Shown in pieces: positions 1-7,801 of a DNA stretch of 64,000 nt. Origin of the DNA: Acinetobacter bouvetii DSM 14964 = CIP 107468 (GTDB taxonomy: Bacteria > Pseudomonadota > Gammaproteobacteria > Pseudomonadales > Moraxellaceae); the NCBI RefSeq assembly GCF_000368865.1, contig NZ_KB849726.1, positions 149,706 through 213,705 of the forward strand. The letters are read 5' to 3'. Below the pieces are notes generated by a model. It was not told the origin of the DNA. It did not search any database and saw only the letters and a program-made list of their open reading frames with translations. The position numbers and the translations under genes are program-made. The stretch's first letter is position 1. The number at the start of each line of letters is the position of its first letter.

Positions 1-323
1 AAGGCATTTTGACGGAAGCATTGGCAGAGCGCGGCTATTTGCAGCTGAATCAAAGCAAATATATTGATGTCTATAAAATTGTGCCGGGGCTGAAAGGCCA
101 TGAAGTGAAAAGTTTATGGCATAAGGTGAAAATCGCCAGCGATATTACCCCTTACTTTTTAGAACTGCAGGCTTTGAAAATGGACAATAGTTCAACGGTG
201 ACTGCGACCCGCCATAATATTGTGCATGGTTCAGACGTAGAGCACTTCACCCGCGCACGCAGTTTTATTCTGTTTATTTGGCTGTTTGCGGTGATCAGTT
301 TTATCAGTACGGTGAAGAAGTAA
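1..323 (+). CDS. C-terminal part of an unknown membrane protein, truncated by window edge
   Basis: The reading frame is already open at the first base and ends with TAA at 321-323, so the gene starts upstream of the window. The TTG at 9 is only an internal codon. The visible 100-odd residues end in one hydrophobic segment (FILFIWLFAVISFIS) followed by a lysine-rich tail, so the C-terminus is probably a membrane anchor with its end in the cytoplasm. I do not recognise the family. The next gene is on the same strand after about 150 bases. Confidence 0.55.
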   Translation, partial: GILTEALAERGYLQLNQSKYIDVYKIVPGLKGHEVKSLWHKVKIASDITPYFLELQALKMDNSSTVTATRHNIVHGSDVEHFTRARSFILFIWLFAVISFISTVKK

Positions 324-470
324 ACTCCTGTTTTATGGCTTGGGTTCGGCTGTGGTGAGGTTTATTTCAGTTTGTTATAAAGTGTATCGAAATGATGCTG
401 CGACTTTATTTAATCCGATGAGATGTTATATCTATTGTTAGACAATTCATATAATTAAGAGGGTATAAAG

Positions 471-926
471 ATGAGCAAGTCACAGCTGGATGAACTGAAA
501 AATAAAGCCGCTGAGCTGGACGAAAAAGTAAAGCATTCGGCGCAGGAAGCCAAGCTGCAGGGTGAAAAAGCGCTGGATGATTTAAAGCATACGGCTAAAG
601 AAGCTAAACTGCATGCAGAAGCCAAGCTTGACGATTTAAAGCATGAAGCAAAGGCGCAGCATGCCGAAGATAAAGCCGCTTTACAGGAAAAGGCCGATGA
701 TTTGAAGGCTAAAGCTGAAGCTGCGAAAGCATCCGCCCAGGAAAAATTTGATCATCTGAAAGAAGAAGCGGGCCAAAAGCTGGATGAGGCTAAGCAGAAA
801 GCTGCAGAATTAAAGCAGGAAGCCTCTGTCAAGCTGGATGAGTTAAAAGTTCACGCCACAGAAAAATTTGATGAGCTGAAAAAGAAAACCACAGAGACTT
901 TAGGCAAGTTTAAAAAAGGCGATTAG
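471..926 (+). CDS. LEA-like / apolipoprotein-like coiled-coil protein
   Basis: A 151-residue, highly charged protein without cysteine or tryptophan. It is built almost entirely from degenerate 11-residue repeats of the type LDDLKHxAKEA. The regular Leu/Ala spacing with alternating Lys and Glu predicts one long amphipathic helix or coiled coil, as in late-embryogenesis-abundant and apolipoprotein-like proteins. There is no signal peptide or membrane segment, so it should be cytoplasmic. The start is backed by a GAGGG ribosome binding site about 8 bases upstream. It is a single gene ending at a strong hairpin terminator. Stress protection is inferred only from the repeat type; no enzymatic motif is visible. 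Confidence 0.8.
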   Translation: MSKSQLDELKNKAAELDEKVKHSAQEAKLQGEKALDDLKHTAKEAKLHAEAKLDDLKHEAKAQHAEDKAALQEKADDLKAKAEAAKASAQEKFDHLKEEAGQKLDEAKQKAAELKQEASVKLDELKVHATEKFDELKKKTTETLGKFKKGD

Positions 927-982
927 GCATAATTTTATAATGCTGCAAGTGCAGGCTTGAAGAAGGCTGTGCTTGAATCAAA

Positions 983-1014
983 AAAACCCATTGCCTCGAG
1001 CAATGGGTTTTTTT
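983..1014. terminator. Bidirectional intrinsic terminator
   Basis: The 10-base stem AACCCATTGC with a 5-base loop is flanked by an A tract and a T tract. It serves both the coiled-coil gene to the left and the convergent small exported protein to the right. Confidence 0.9.
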
Positions 1015-1072
1015 GATAAAGGATTCAGGTGCCATGCCAATGCGGCCTTTGCATGGCCATATCGTTTTAGAC

Positions 1073-1372
1073 TTATTTATTCAGGTTTTCAGTTTGAATC
1101 TGGCTGATTTTCCCATTCACCACAGTAATGACATAGCGCATGTTTTCAATTTCATAGGTGTAATCAATCGCCAAGTCTTCTTTTTGATCTTTCTGCGGCA
1201 GTACGTATGAATTTACCGTGATGGGAGATGCTTTCATCCGCATCTGCATGTCTTCAACAGAATCCCCCAGCGTAATTGACTGGCGCTCTGCCGTGAGAAA
1301 GGTCTCTACATTCATGCCGGCATGGCTTAAGCCTGCGGCAGCAAACCAAAGCATAAAGACTAATTTTTTCAT
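1073..1372 (-). CDS. Small exported hypothetical protein
   Basis: I chose the internal ATG at 1372 because it opens a standard signal peptide (MKKLVFMLWFAAAGLSHA) and follows a GGGGG ribosome binding site. The longer frame from 1411 would add 13 residues with no signal logic. The mature part is about 80 residues with a conserved-looking core (ITLGDSVEDM, YEIENMRYVITVVNGKI). This resembles small periplasmic proteins in which a short beta sheet follows a GDS turn. There is no cysteine or lipobox in the mature part. Function unknown. It is transcribed towards the coiled-coil gene and shares its terminator. Confidence 0.75.
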   Translation of the reverse strand: MKKLVFMLWFAAAGLSHAGMNVETFLTAERQSITLGDSVEDMQMRMKASPITVNSYVLPQKDQKEDLAIDYTYEIENMRYVITVVNGKISQIQTENLNK

Positions 1373-1754
1373 TTTAATTCCCCCAATAATACATAAAATG
1401 CATTTCCACACATCAATTCGGCCTACAGCAGGCAGATTCAGTCCATATTTTCCGGACGTTGCTGGACTATCACAGTCTTTTATACGTTTAATGCTGTGCG
1501 CAAGCGTTAATCTATTGACAGTAAGGCCAGGCTTGCGGCAAATAAAAGCGTCTAGCGGCCAATGCTGAAATTTATATCAAAAAAACATTCGAACTGTATT
1601 GTTGAAATGTATCTGAAAGAGAAATAAAACCAAGCATTTTGATTGGATTTTTAGCTTTATCCTGCATCTTCTTAAATCCGGTGCTTAACCTAGACTCTAT
1701 TTGCCGTTAAACTATCAGTAATCTGCTGTATTTTCGCTTTTTTGGAGTAACTTT
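1373..1754. other. Intergenic region between divergent genes
   Basis: It lies between the small exported protein (minus) and apbC (plus). A shadow frame on the plus strand has no ribosome binding site and no recognisable product. The right half is AT-rich and must hold the apbC promoter, but I see no element convincing enough to name. Confidence 0.5.
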
Positions 1755-3023
1755 ATGTCTTGGCTTTCTTCGCTTAAATCGGTCTTTTCACCCTCGCAGG
1801 AAGTCAAGGAAGATGAAATTCAGCACGTGCTGCAAAGCTATCTGCTGCCCAATTCAGCGCATGCGCTAAAAGACCGCATTACCCAAATCAATGTGCAGGG
1901 GCAGGTCTTGCAAATCACGATTAATACCTTTCCCTCTGAAGCGGATGACCTGCAAAAAATTCATGATGATTTAGCCGATGCTTTGGAAAAATGCGGGATT
2001 ACTGAATTAAACATGCATGTGATTCAGCAAAAAACGGGGCATAGCTCAGGCGGCTGCGGGCATAACCATGCAGAAGGCGAAAGCTGTTCCAGCCAGCCAA
2101 AAGCAGAAAATACAGCGCCCAAAAACAATCTGCCGCCAGTCGTCGATGCTTCGGCTTCAGCGCCTGAACAGCCTGCAGAAGCTGATCCAAACAATCCGCC
2201 CATTCAAAAAGCGGCGCCGCAGCAGCGCGATGTGCCAAAGCATCCGCGCATTCAAAATGTGATTTTAGTGTCATCAGGCAAAGGCGGTGTCGGCAAATCG
2301 ACAACGACCGTCAATCTGGCTTTGGCGCTGCAAAAACTGGGTTTAAAAGTGGGGGTGTTAGATGCCGATATCTATGGCCCAAGCATTCCGACCATGCTGG
2401 GAAATGCCGGCAGAACGCCAATGATTGAAGCAGAGCATTTTGTGCCGCTGGATGCTTATGGACTTGCTGTGCTGTCCATCGGCCATTTAACGGGCGATCA
2501 CAATACCCCAGTGGCATGGCGCGGCCCGAAAGCGACTGGCGCGCTGATGCAGCTGTTCAATCAAACTCTATGGCCTGATTTAGACGTGCTGATGATTGAT
2601 ATGCCGCCGGGTACAGGCGATATTCAGCTGACGCTGGCGCAGCGCATTCCAGTAACGGGCGCGGTGATTGTGACAACACCGCAAAATGTGGCGCTGATGG
2701 ATGCCACCAAAGGCATTGAGCTGTTTAACCGCGTACAGATTCCTGTCATGGGCGTGGTGGAAAATATGTCGACCCATATCTGCTCAAATTGCGGATTTGA
2801 AGAACAGATTTTTGGTACAGGCGGCGGCGATAAATTAGCTGAACAGTACCATATTCCGTTACTGGGTCGATTGCCGCTGAATGTGCAGATCCGTGAAAAT
2901 GCCGATGCAGGTAAGCCTTCAGTCCTGGCGGAAGACAGTGCTGCCGAGGGCTACATGGCCATTGCTGAGCGTATTGCTGAAAAACTGCCAAAAGCAGAGA
3001 AAGATCAAAGCCGTATTTTCTAA
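1755..3023 (+). CDS. apbC: Iron-sulfur cluster carrier protein ApbC/Mrp (P-loop ATPase)
   Basis: 422 residues. Mrp/NBP35 ATPases bind and transfer Fe-S clusters in the cytoplasm. The N-terminal MIP18/DUF59-type domain covers roughly residues 18-95. A variable linker follows, then the ATPase with a deviant Walker A GKGGVGKS at 175-182, a D-x-D/IYGPS region near 203-210, MPPGTGD at 283-289, and the cluster-binding CxxC at Cys343 and Cys346. All key residues are intact. The linker (about 98-162) is unusual: it starts with a small Cys/His cluster (GGCGHNH) and is rich in Ala, Pro and Gln. The gene is followed directly by a terminator. In Acinetobacter apbC and dcd are neighbours; here a LysE gene sits between them. 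Confidence 0.96.
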   Translation: MSWLSSLKSVFSPSQEVKEDEIQHVLQSYLLPNSAHALKDRITQINVQGQVLQITINTFPSEADDLQKIHDDLADALEKCGITELNMHVIQQKTGHSSGGCGHNHAEGESCSSQPKAENTAPKNNLPPVVDASASAPEQPAEADPNNPPIQKAAPQQRDVPKHPRIQNVILVSSGKGGVGKSTTTVNLALALQKLGLKVGVLDADIYGPSIPTMLGNAGRTPMIEAEHFVPLDAYGLAVLSIGHLTGDHNTPVAWRGPKATGALMQLFNQTLWPDLDVLMIDMPPGTGDIQLTLAQRIPVTGAVIVTTPQNVALMDATKGIELFNRVQIPVMGVVENMSTHICSNCGFEEQIFGTGGGDKLAEQYHIPLLGRLPLNVQIRENADAGKPSVLAEDSAAEGYMAIAERIAEKLPKAEKDQSRIF

Positions 3024-3040
3024 TTATGGCTTGATTCCTA

Positions 3041-3064
3041 AACCAGCTCAGGCTGGTTTTTTGA
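3041..3064 (+). terminator. Intrinsic terminator of apbC
   Basis: Stem AACCAGC / GCTGGTT with loop TCAG, followed by a T run, 18 bases after the apbC stop. Confidence 0.9.
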
Positions 3065-3323
3065 ATCTGTGAGCGCAAATTAAAATGTAATATTCTTTTT
3101 GTTATTAAGGGTTTTGTGCGCATTAAATAACGTTAAATGCTTATTTTGTGTGAAATTTAATCATATGTGACTCTTTGGTTACAGCAATATGCTTTTTTTA
3201 AGTTATTGAATAATATTGTTTTAGTTTAAGTTGCTTGAAAATTATATATTGGCTTACAAATCTTGTTTTGCCAGCGCACTTGAAGTGATTTAATCTGCGC
3301 TCACTCAAAGGTGAGTTTTTCGT

Positions 3324-3914
3324 ATGATTACATGGTTTTTCATTGGCTTAGTCGTCACAATTTTACTGACTCCAGGCCCGACCAATACCTTGCTGGCATC
3401 ATCAGGCATACAGGTAGGTGTACGTAAATCTTTCCGCCTCATTCCCGCAGAAGCATTCGGTTATCTTATCTCTATAAGCTTATGGGGATGCCTGATTGGA
3501 AAAGTGACAGCGCAAATGCCGTTGCTGCCAATGATTCTAAAATTATTCAGCGCAGCCTATATTCTTTATCTGGCTATACGCGCATGGAAAATGTCCAACG
3601 TCACTGAAGACTACAATCAAGTGTCGATTGGCCCAGTACATTTGTTTGCGGCAACCTTGCTCAACCCGAAAGCGCTGTTATTTGCATCTGCGATTTTCCC
3701 TGCGATTGCTTGGGTGGATCCCCGCTATTATGTAGCGCATATGCTGGCATTTTTGTTGATGCTGATTCCAATTGCATTTGTTTGGACCGTTATTGGCTCA
3801 GTATTAAATTCAAATAAAATCAGCTGGCTTAACCAAAGCACATTGCAAAAAACTGCATCGCTGGTGTTGATGTGCTTCTCGGTATTAATGAGCTATACCG
3901 CATTAACCGCATAA
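3324..3914 (+). CDS. LysE/RhtB-family amino-acid exporter
   Basis: 196 residues, the usual length for this family of small inner-membrane exporters. The N-terminus carries the family signature TPGPTNTLLASSG after a first hydrophobic helix. About six membrane segments can be traced through to the last one (TASLVLMCFSVLMSYTALTA). The middle LNPKALLFA is also typical. Substrate cannot be told from sequence; family members export Lys, homoserine, threonine and similar amino acids. The gene is single, between two terminators, with a long AT-rich upstream region and a GGTGAG ribosome binding site about 10 bases before the ATG. Confidence 0.9.
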   Translation: MITWFFIGLVVTILLTPGPTNTLLASSGIQVGVRKSFRLIPAEAFGYLISISLWGCLIGKVTAQMPLLPMILKLFSAAYILYLAIRAWKMSNVTEDYNQVSIGPVHLFAATLLNPKALLFASAIFPAIAWVDPRYYVAHMLAFLLMLIPIAFVWTVIGSVLNSNKISWLNQSTLQKTASLVLMCFSVLMSYTALTA

Positions 3915-3932
3915 CCTTAAATTTTCATATAG

Positions 3933-3969
3933 ACCGTCTGTTTTAATCATTAAGGCAGACGGTTTTTTT
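3933..3969 (+). terminator. Intrinsic terminator of the LysE-family gene
   Basis: Stem ACCGTCTG / CAGACGGT followed by seven T. Confidence 0.9.
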
Positions 3970-4068
3970 GCTAATATATCTGCAGTAGGATTGGTTTGTT
4001 TTCATTACAGCCAATTTCAGTTAAAGTACCACGCAATAATTGAATTAACGCTTTTTGGATAGAGATAC

Positions 4069-4638
4069 ATGGCTATTAAGTCTGATCGTTGGATTCGCGA
4101 AATGAGCGAAAAGCACGGCATGATTGAACCGTATGCAGAGAACCAAGTCCGTTATGATGAAAATGGTGAAAAACTGATTTCATACGGCGTATCCAGCTAC
4201 GGCTATGATGTGCGCTGCGCGCGTGAATTTAAAGTTTTCACCAATGTGCATTCTGCAATTGTGGATCCAAAAAACTTTGATGATAAAAGCTTTATTGATA
4301 TCGAGTCCGATGTCTGCATTATTCCGCCAAATTCATTCGCTTTGGCGCGTACAGTGGAGTATTTCCGCATTCCGCGTAATGTGCTGACCGTCTGCCTAGG
4401 CAAGTCGACCTATGCGCGCTGCGGCATTATTGTGAATGTCACACCGCTTGAACCTGAATGGGAAGGCCACGTCACATTAGAATTCTCAAACACGACCAAT
4501 TTGCCGGCGCGCATCTACGCGGGCGAAGGTGTGGCGCAAATGCTGTTCTTTGAATCTGATGAAGTGTGTGAAACCTCTTATAAAGACCGCGGCGGCAAGT
4601 ATCAAGGCCAAACGGGTGTGACTTTGCCGAAAGCATAA
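4069..4638 (+). CDS. dcd: dCTP deaminase
   Basis: 189 residues, matching the family. The enzyme forms a homotrimer that deaminates dCTP to dUTP, the main route to dTMP in gammaproteobacteria. Recognisable stretches are the N-terminal [12 protein letters not shown], the active-site region [23 protein letters not shown] with its conserved Ser-Arg and Glu, and the C-terminal [11 protein letters not shown] that closes over the nucleotide. Start is well placed and the product is complete. It is monocistronic, ending in a hairpin terminator, and follows the apbC/LysE pair on the same strand. Confidence 0.97.
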   Translation: MAIKSDRWIREMSEKHGMIEPYAENQVRYDENGEKLISYGVSSYGYDVRCAREFKVFTNVHSAIVDPKNFDDKSFIDIESDVCIIPPNSFALARTVEYFRIPRNVLTVCLGKSTYARCGIIVNVTPLEPEWEGHVTLEFSNTTNLPARIYAGEGVAQMLFFESDEVCETSYKDRGGKYQGQTGVTLPKA

Positions 4639-4658
4639 GATGCGCAGGCAAAGCATAT

Positions 4659-4691
4659 AAAAAAGGCAGGTCATTTGATCTGCCTTTTTTA
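4659..4691 (+). terminator. Intrinsic terminator of dcd
   Basis: Stem GGCAGGTCA / TGATCTGCC (one G-T pair) with flanking A and T runs. The palindromic flanks extend to AAGCATATA / TATATGCTT. Confidence 0.9.
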
Positions 4692-5395
4692 TATATGCTT
4701 TACGTCCTGTCCTGAAATAAATTTTTCAGAGGCAGCAATTTTATGCAATCTGCTCAGGCGGCAGAGGCGGAAGGATTGCAAAGAAATGGATCAGGCGGTC
4801 AGCTGAGATATGTTCTGAGCATTTAGTGGATGCATTTCAAATGGCACTGCGCTATGTGAAAAATTGCACTGAGATGCCGATTCAGCATGTGGCCAGCGGA
4901 TCAAAGCATGGCTTTATTCTGTAACTATCAGCCCCAGCCGATTTTACCGGCGGATGAAGATGGCTGTGCTCAGCAGGGCTTGCAGAATCAAACAGCCAAG
5001 AGAATATAAGCCGGCTTCTTAAACAGCAAGATGCAATGCAATGGCGAAGCTGGAACAGCCAAATGCTGGGTTTTGATGATTTTATCTCATTGTTGTTAAA
5101 ATTTTTTTTATTAAAAGAGAAGAAATTGAAAACCAAAATGTGAAACCGCGGCATTCAGCCAGCAGCAGCATGGGGATTGATAAAGAATACCGTCAATTTC
5201 TTTCAGGCCGGGGCATCATTCATCGGAAATGTTGCGGTTGAGATAGTTTGTTTTTGCATTTGATGAATTATTCAGCATAATAAAAAAGCATAACTTGGGT
5301 AAATGCTGTTTTAAGATTTCACAAAAATATAAATGCCAAGTATAGGATGAAGCAAAAATAAAGATGCGGAGCATCTGATAAAAAGGAAGGTCGAG
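4692..5395 (+). pseudogene. Probable decayed coding sequence and leader of the secreted-protein cluster
   Basis: About 700 bases without an intact gene. On the plus strand, runs with protein-like composition switch frame and meet stops: residues such as AFQMALRYVKNC near 4830-4880, then RLLKQQDAMQW near 5010-5045. This suggests an old gene broken by stops and frameshifts. I cannot name it. The minus-strand frame 4882-5154 looks like a shadow (no ribosome binding site, odd composition). The last 120 bases are AT-rich and must hold the promoter of the next cluster. Confidence 0.35.
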
Positions 5396-7105
5396 ATGAC
5401 TTATATTATAAAGAAGACAAGGTTTGCTCGATCTTGTCTTGCCAGTATGATTGCGCTGTGCAGCGCGGCATCAGTTCATGCACTTGAAACTTTGTCAGAT
5501 CAATCTCTTTCCGATACAACGGGAGAGGGGATCGCACTTTTACCTGAAAATTTTAAAATGGTGTTTCAGGGCGCTAAAGATATTTCATCCTCTTCGACCT
5601 ATGGCGCAGCGACAGATGCTGCATCTTTATTGGCAGCCTCTAAAAATGATACCGGCTTTATCCGGATTATTCCGACAGGGGAAAATTATAGCGGTTTAGC
5701 ATCTACAGTCACTGCTGCGGATGCCGCAGCAAAGCAGACCAAGGCGGATGTCTTTATTTATGGCTTAGCCTTGTCAAAAAGCGACGATCAGTTAAACCTG
5801 CGTTACAGCAACCAAGGGTTTACCTGGGGAACGTCAGCGAACCCGTGGTTATTCAGAGCGGGAACAGAAAGTCAGGTTCAGCAATTTCAAGCATCCAATG
5901 CGGCGGCAAATGTCGGGTATTTGGCATTGGAAGCGCCGCTGGCGACCGTAGCGGCGGATGAAAGTGACAATAATATTAAATTAGGCTACTGGGCGGATGC
6001 GTTCTCCCGAAAATGGGGCTCAAGCAATGCAGTAAATGTTATTACTGGCGCGCCTGTGGCAGTGCCAATGACATCAGATGCAACGAATGATCAGAACTTA
6101 GATAAAAATCAACGTTTACGTTTTCAATTTGTTGCCAATGGCTTGAGCTTGAACGGTTCTCAAGTCAGGCTGTTTCAGACGCAAAGTTCAAGTGTGACAC
6201 AGCAGAATCAGACACTGGGTATGGCCAGTATCCTGCGGCTGAACACAAATGATAATCCCCAGAGCATAAAATCGACAGACACTGATTTAAATGCAAAAGC
6301 GATACGGATCAGTACGGCTGCTATAGATGACGGCAGTTATTCTACGCCGGCATTAAATGGTTCTTCTGCGCCAACCTTCAATAGTACGGAAGGCCTGTAT
6401 ATATATAGCCCCAATATCAACTTGGTCTTAGGGAATATGTACCAGCCATTTATTGTCGGGTCGGAAGGGAAAAATATTATTTTAGAAGTGACCGCAATTC
6501 CGAATGTTGCGAGTATTTATAATAAAATTTATACGCATTATAAAGATGCAGAAGCAACGTATGCTGTAAATGCTTCTGGCGGATATTATAAATCTAAATC
6601 CGGCGCTTATTACAGCGTTCAGAATTTCAGCAGTGTATCCACTTTTTATAAAAAGATAGTCGATACAGCCAACAACGTCACTAGCTATGTTGCAGACAGT
6701 GCGGGCACCTATGTAAAAGACAATGTGAGCGGCGGTTTTGTTGAATTGGGATATACCAGCAGCATCAGTGCGCCCACTAAATATGCAATCAGCAACCAGT
6801 CAGCTTTAGATGCGCTGGCAAATCAATATAAAGGCAGCACCTGTAATGTCGCTGTTTGCGGAACAAATGGCGCACAAGTGAATGGCACAAGCTATCAAGG
6901 TACCAATGCAACACATAGCAGTATTTCAATGGGTACGGTAGCGCGTGATGCCTCTGCAAATACTTTAATTGCAAACCGGGACAGTACGGCTACAGGCATT
7001 ATGTTTAAAAGTGCTGCGGCAGGGGCAGCAGCGGTTAATTTAGGATCTGCGGCGATAGATGGCGTATTAATTCAGCATCTTAAAATTAAAACTACAGGCT
7101 TATAG
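5396..7105 (+). CDS. Large exported protein 1 of a four-gene cluster (Fil/DUF6160-like)
   Basis: 569 residues. It has a good GGAAGG ribosome binding site and a signal peptide with predicted cleavage after VHA at residue 29. Just after that comes the motif LSDQSLSDTTGEGI (residues 33-46), shared in varied form by the three genes that follow. The mature chain is rich in Ser, Thr, Asn and Ala, is probably mostly beta structure, and has only one close cysteine pair (TCNVAVC). A stretch near 340-375 (INLVLGNMYQPFIVGSEG) resembles part of the DUF6160/FilA type of Acinetobacter and Pseudomonas proteins; this is from memory, not from a search. Function unknown. A surface or secreted role is inferred from the signal peptide and composition. 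First gene of a likely operon; the next starts after 10 bases. Confidence 0.85.
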   Translation: MTYIIKKTRFARSCLASMIALCSAASVHALETLSDQSLSDTTGEGIALLPENFKMVFQGAKDISSSSTYGAATDAASLLAASKNDTGFIRIIPTGENYSGLASTVTAADAAAKQTKADVFIYGLALSKSDDQLNLRYSNQGFTWGTSANPWLFRAGTESQVQQFQASNAAANVGYLALEAPLATVAADESDNNIKLGYWADAFSRKWGSSNAVNVITGAPVAVPMTSDATNDQNLDKNQRLRFQFVANGLSLNGSQVRLFQTQSSSVTQQNQTLGMASILRLNTNDNPQSIKSTDTDLNAKAIRISTAAIDDGSYSTPALNGSSAPTFNSTEGLYIYSPNINLVLGNMYQPFIVGSEGKNIILEVTAIPNVASIYNKIYTHYKDAEATYAVNASGGYYKSKSGAYYSVQNFSSVSTFYKKIVDTANNVTSYVADSAGTYVKDNVSGGFVELGYTSSISAPTKYAISNQSALDALANQYKGSTCNVAVCGTNGAQVNGTSYQGTNATHSSISMGTVARDASANTLIANRDSTATGIMFKSAAAGAAAVNLGSAAIDGVLIQHLKIKTTGL

Positions 7106-7115
7106 GAGCTAAAGC

Positions 7116-7775
7116 ATGCTAAAAAAAATAATGGCTTCTATTTTGCTGATATCTTCAGGCGCCGCTCAGGCGGGATTAGTCAATTTAAATAATGAAGATA
7201 TGCAATCCATTGCCGGTCAAGGCGGCGCAGACTTGAGCTGGACTTTGTCTTTGAATCATAAATATGCCAATGATATGAGCTTAAAAACCATTTCCACTGT
7301 AGATGCCACTGGCAAAACGACAGCCGCCAATTATGGGTATTCGTGCGTAAATAATATTATGTGCCGTCTGGCGATTGCGCCGAATAATCATGTGGACAGT
7401 TCTGGAAACAAGAAATGGCTGGTATTTAAGCAAATTCAAGGCACTCTTCAAATTGATAAGTTTTCATTGGATGGATCAACCATTCTAAATAAGGACAATA
7501 AAGCTCAAACTGCCATGCAGCTGAGCTTTTATGATGACAAGCCGCTCAAAATAAGGAACTTTGGTTTCGCGAATTTGTCTGTAGAGACTGGCGCAACGGC
7601 ATATCAGAACTCAGCGACGTACACAACATTTAACTCAAATCAAAGTGTGCCGGATTTTGATAAAGGCGCTGAGACAGGATTCATGGGGCTGAATATGCAT
7701 GGCAATTTGCATCTATCAGGAGACTTGAAAATTTTTAGTTATAACTGTGCTGGAACTTCTACAAGCCGCTGTTAA
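7116..7775 (+). CDS. Exported protein 2 of the four-gene cluster
   Basis: 219 residues. Signal peptide MLKKIMASILLISSGAAQA is cleaved near residue 19. The cluster motif follows as LNNEDMQSIAGQGGADLSW (24-42), with the conserved Gly-Gln pair. It has two close cysteine pairs, Cys77/Cys83 and Cys211/Cys219, the latter at the extreme C-terminus in the form CAGTSTSRC. Both are expected to form small disulfide loops outside the cytoplasm. No catalytic motif is visible. It begins 10 bases after the preceding gene with an AGGAGC ribosome binding site overlapping that gene's stop, which suggests coupled translation. Shortest member of the set; function unknown. Confidence 0.85.
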   Translation: MLKKIMASILLISSGAAQAGLVNLNNEDMQSIAGQGGADLSWTLSLNHKYANDMSLKTISTVDATGKTTAANYGYSCVNNIMCRLAIAPNNHVDSSGNKKWLVFKQIQGTLQIDKFSLDGSTILNKDNKAQTAMQLSFYDDKPLKIRNFGFANLSVETGATAYQNSATYTTFNSNQSVPDFDKGAETGFMGLNMHGNLHLSGDLKIFSYNCAGTSTSRC

Positions 7776-7801
7776 TTAAAAATAAAAACAAGGATGTTGA
7801 G

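Noticed and set aside
2746..3123. Minus-strand frame across the end of apbC and its terminator
   Set aside because: Lies opposite a strongly supported conserved gene; shadow.
4882..5154. Minus-strand frame between dcd and the secreted-protein cluster
   Set aside because: No ribosome binding site, unusual composition; overlaps probably decayed plus-strand sequence.
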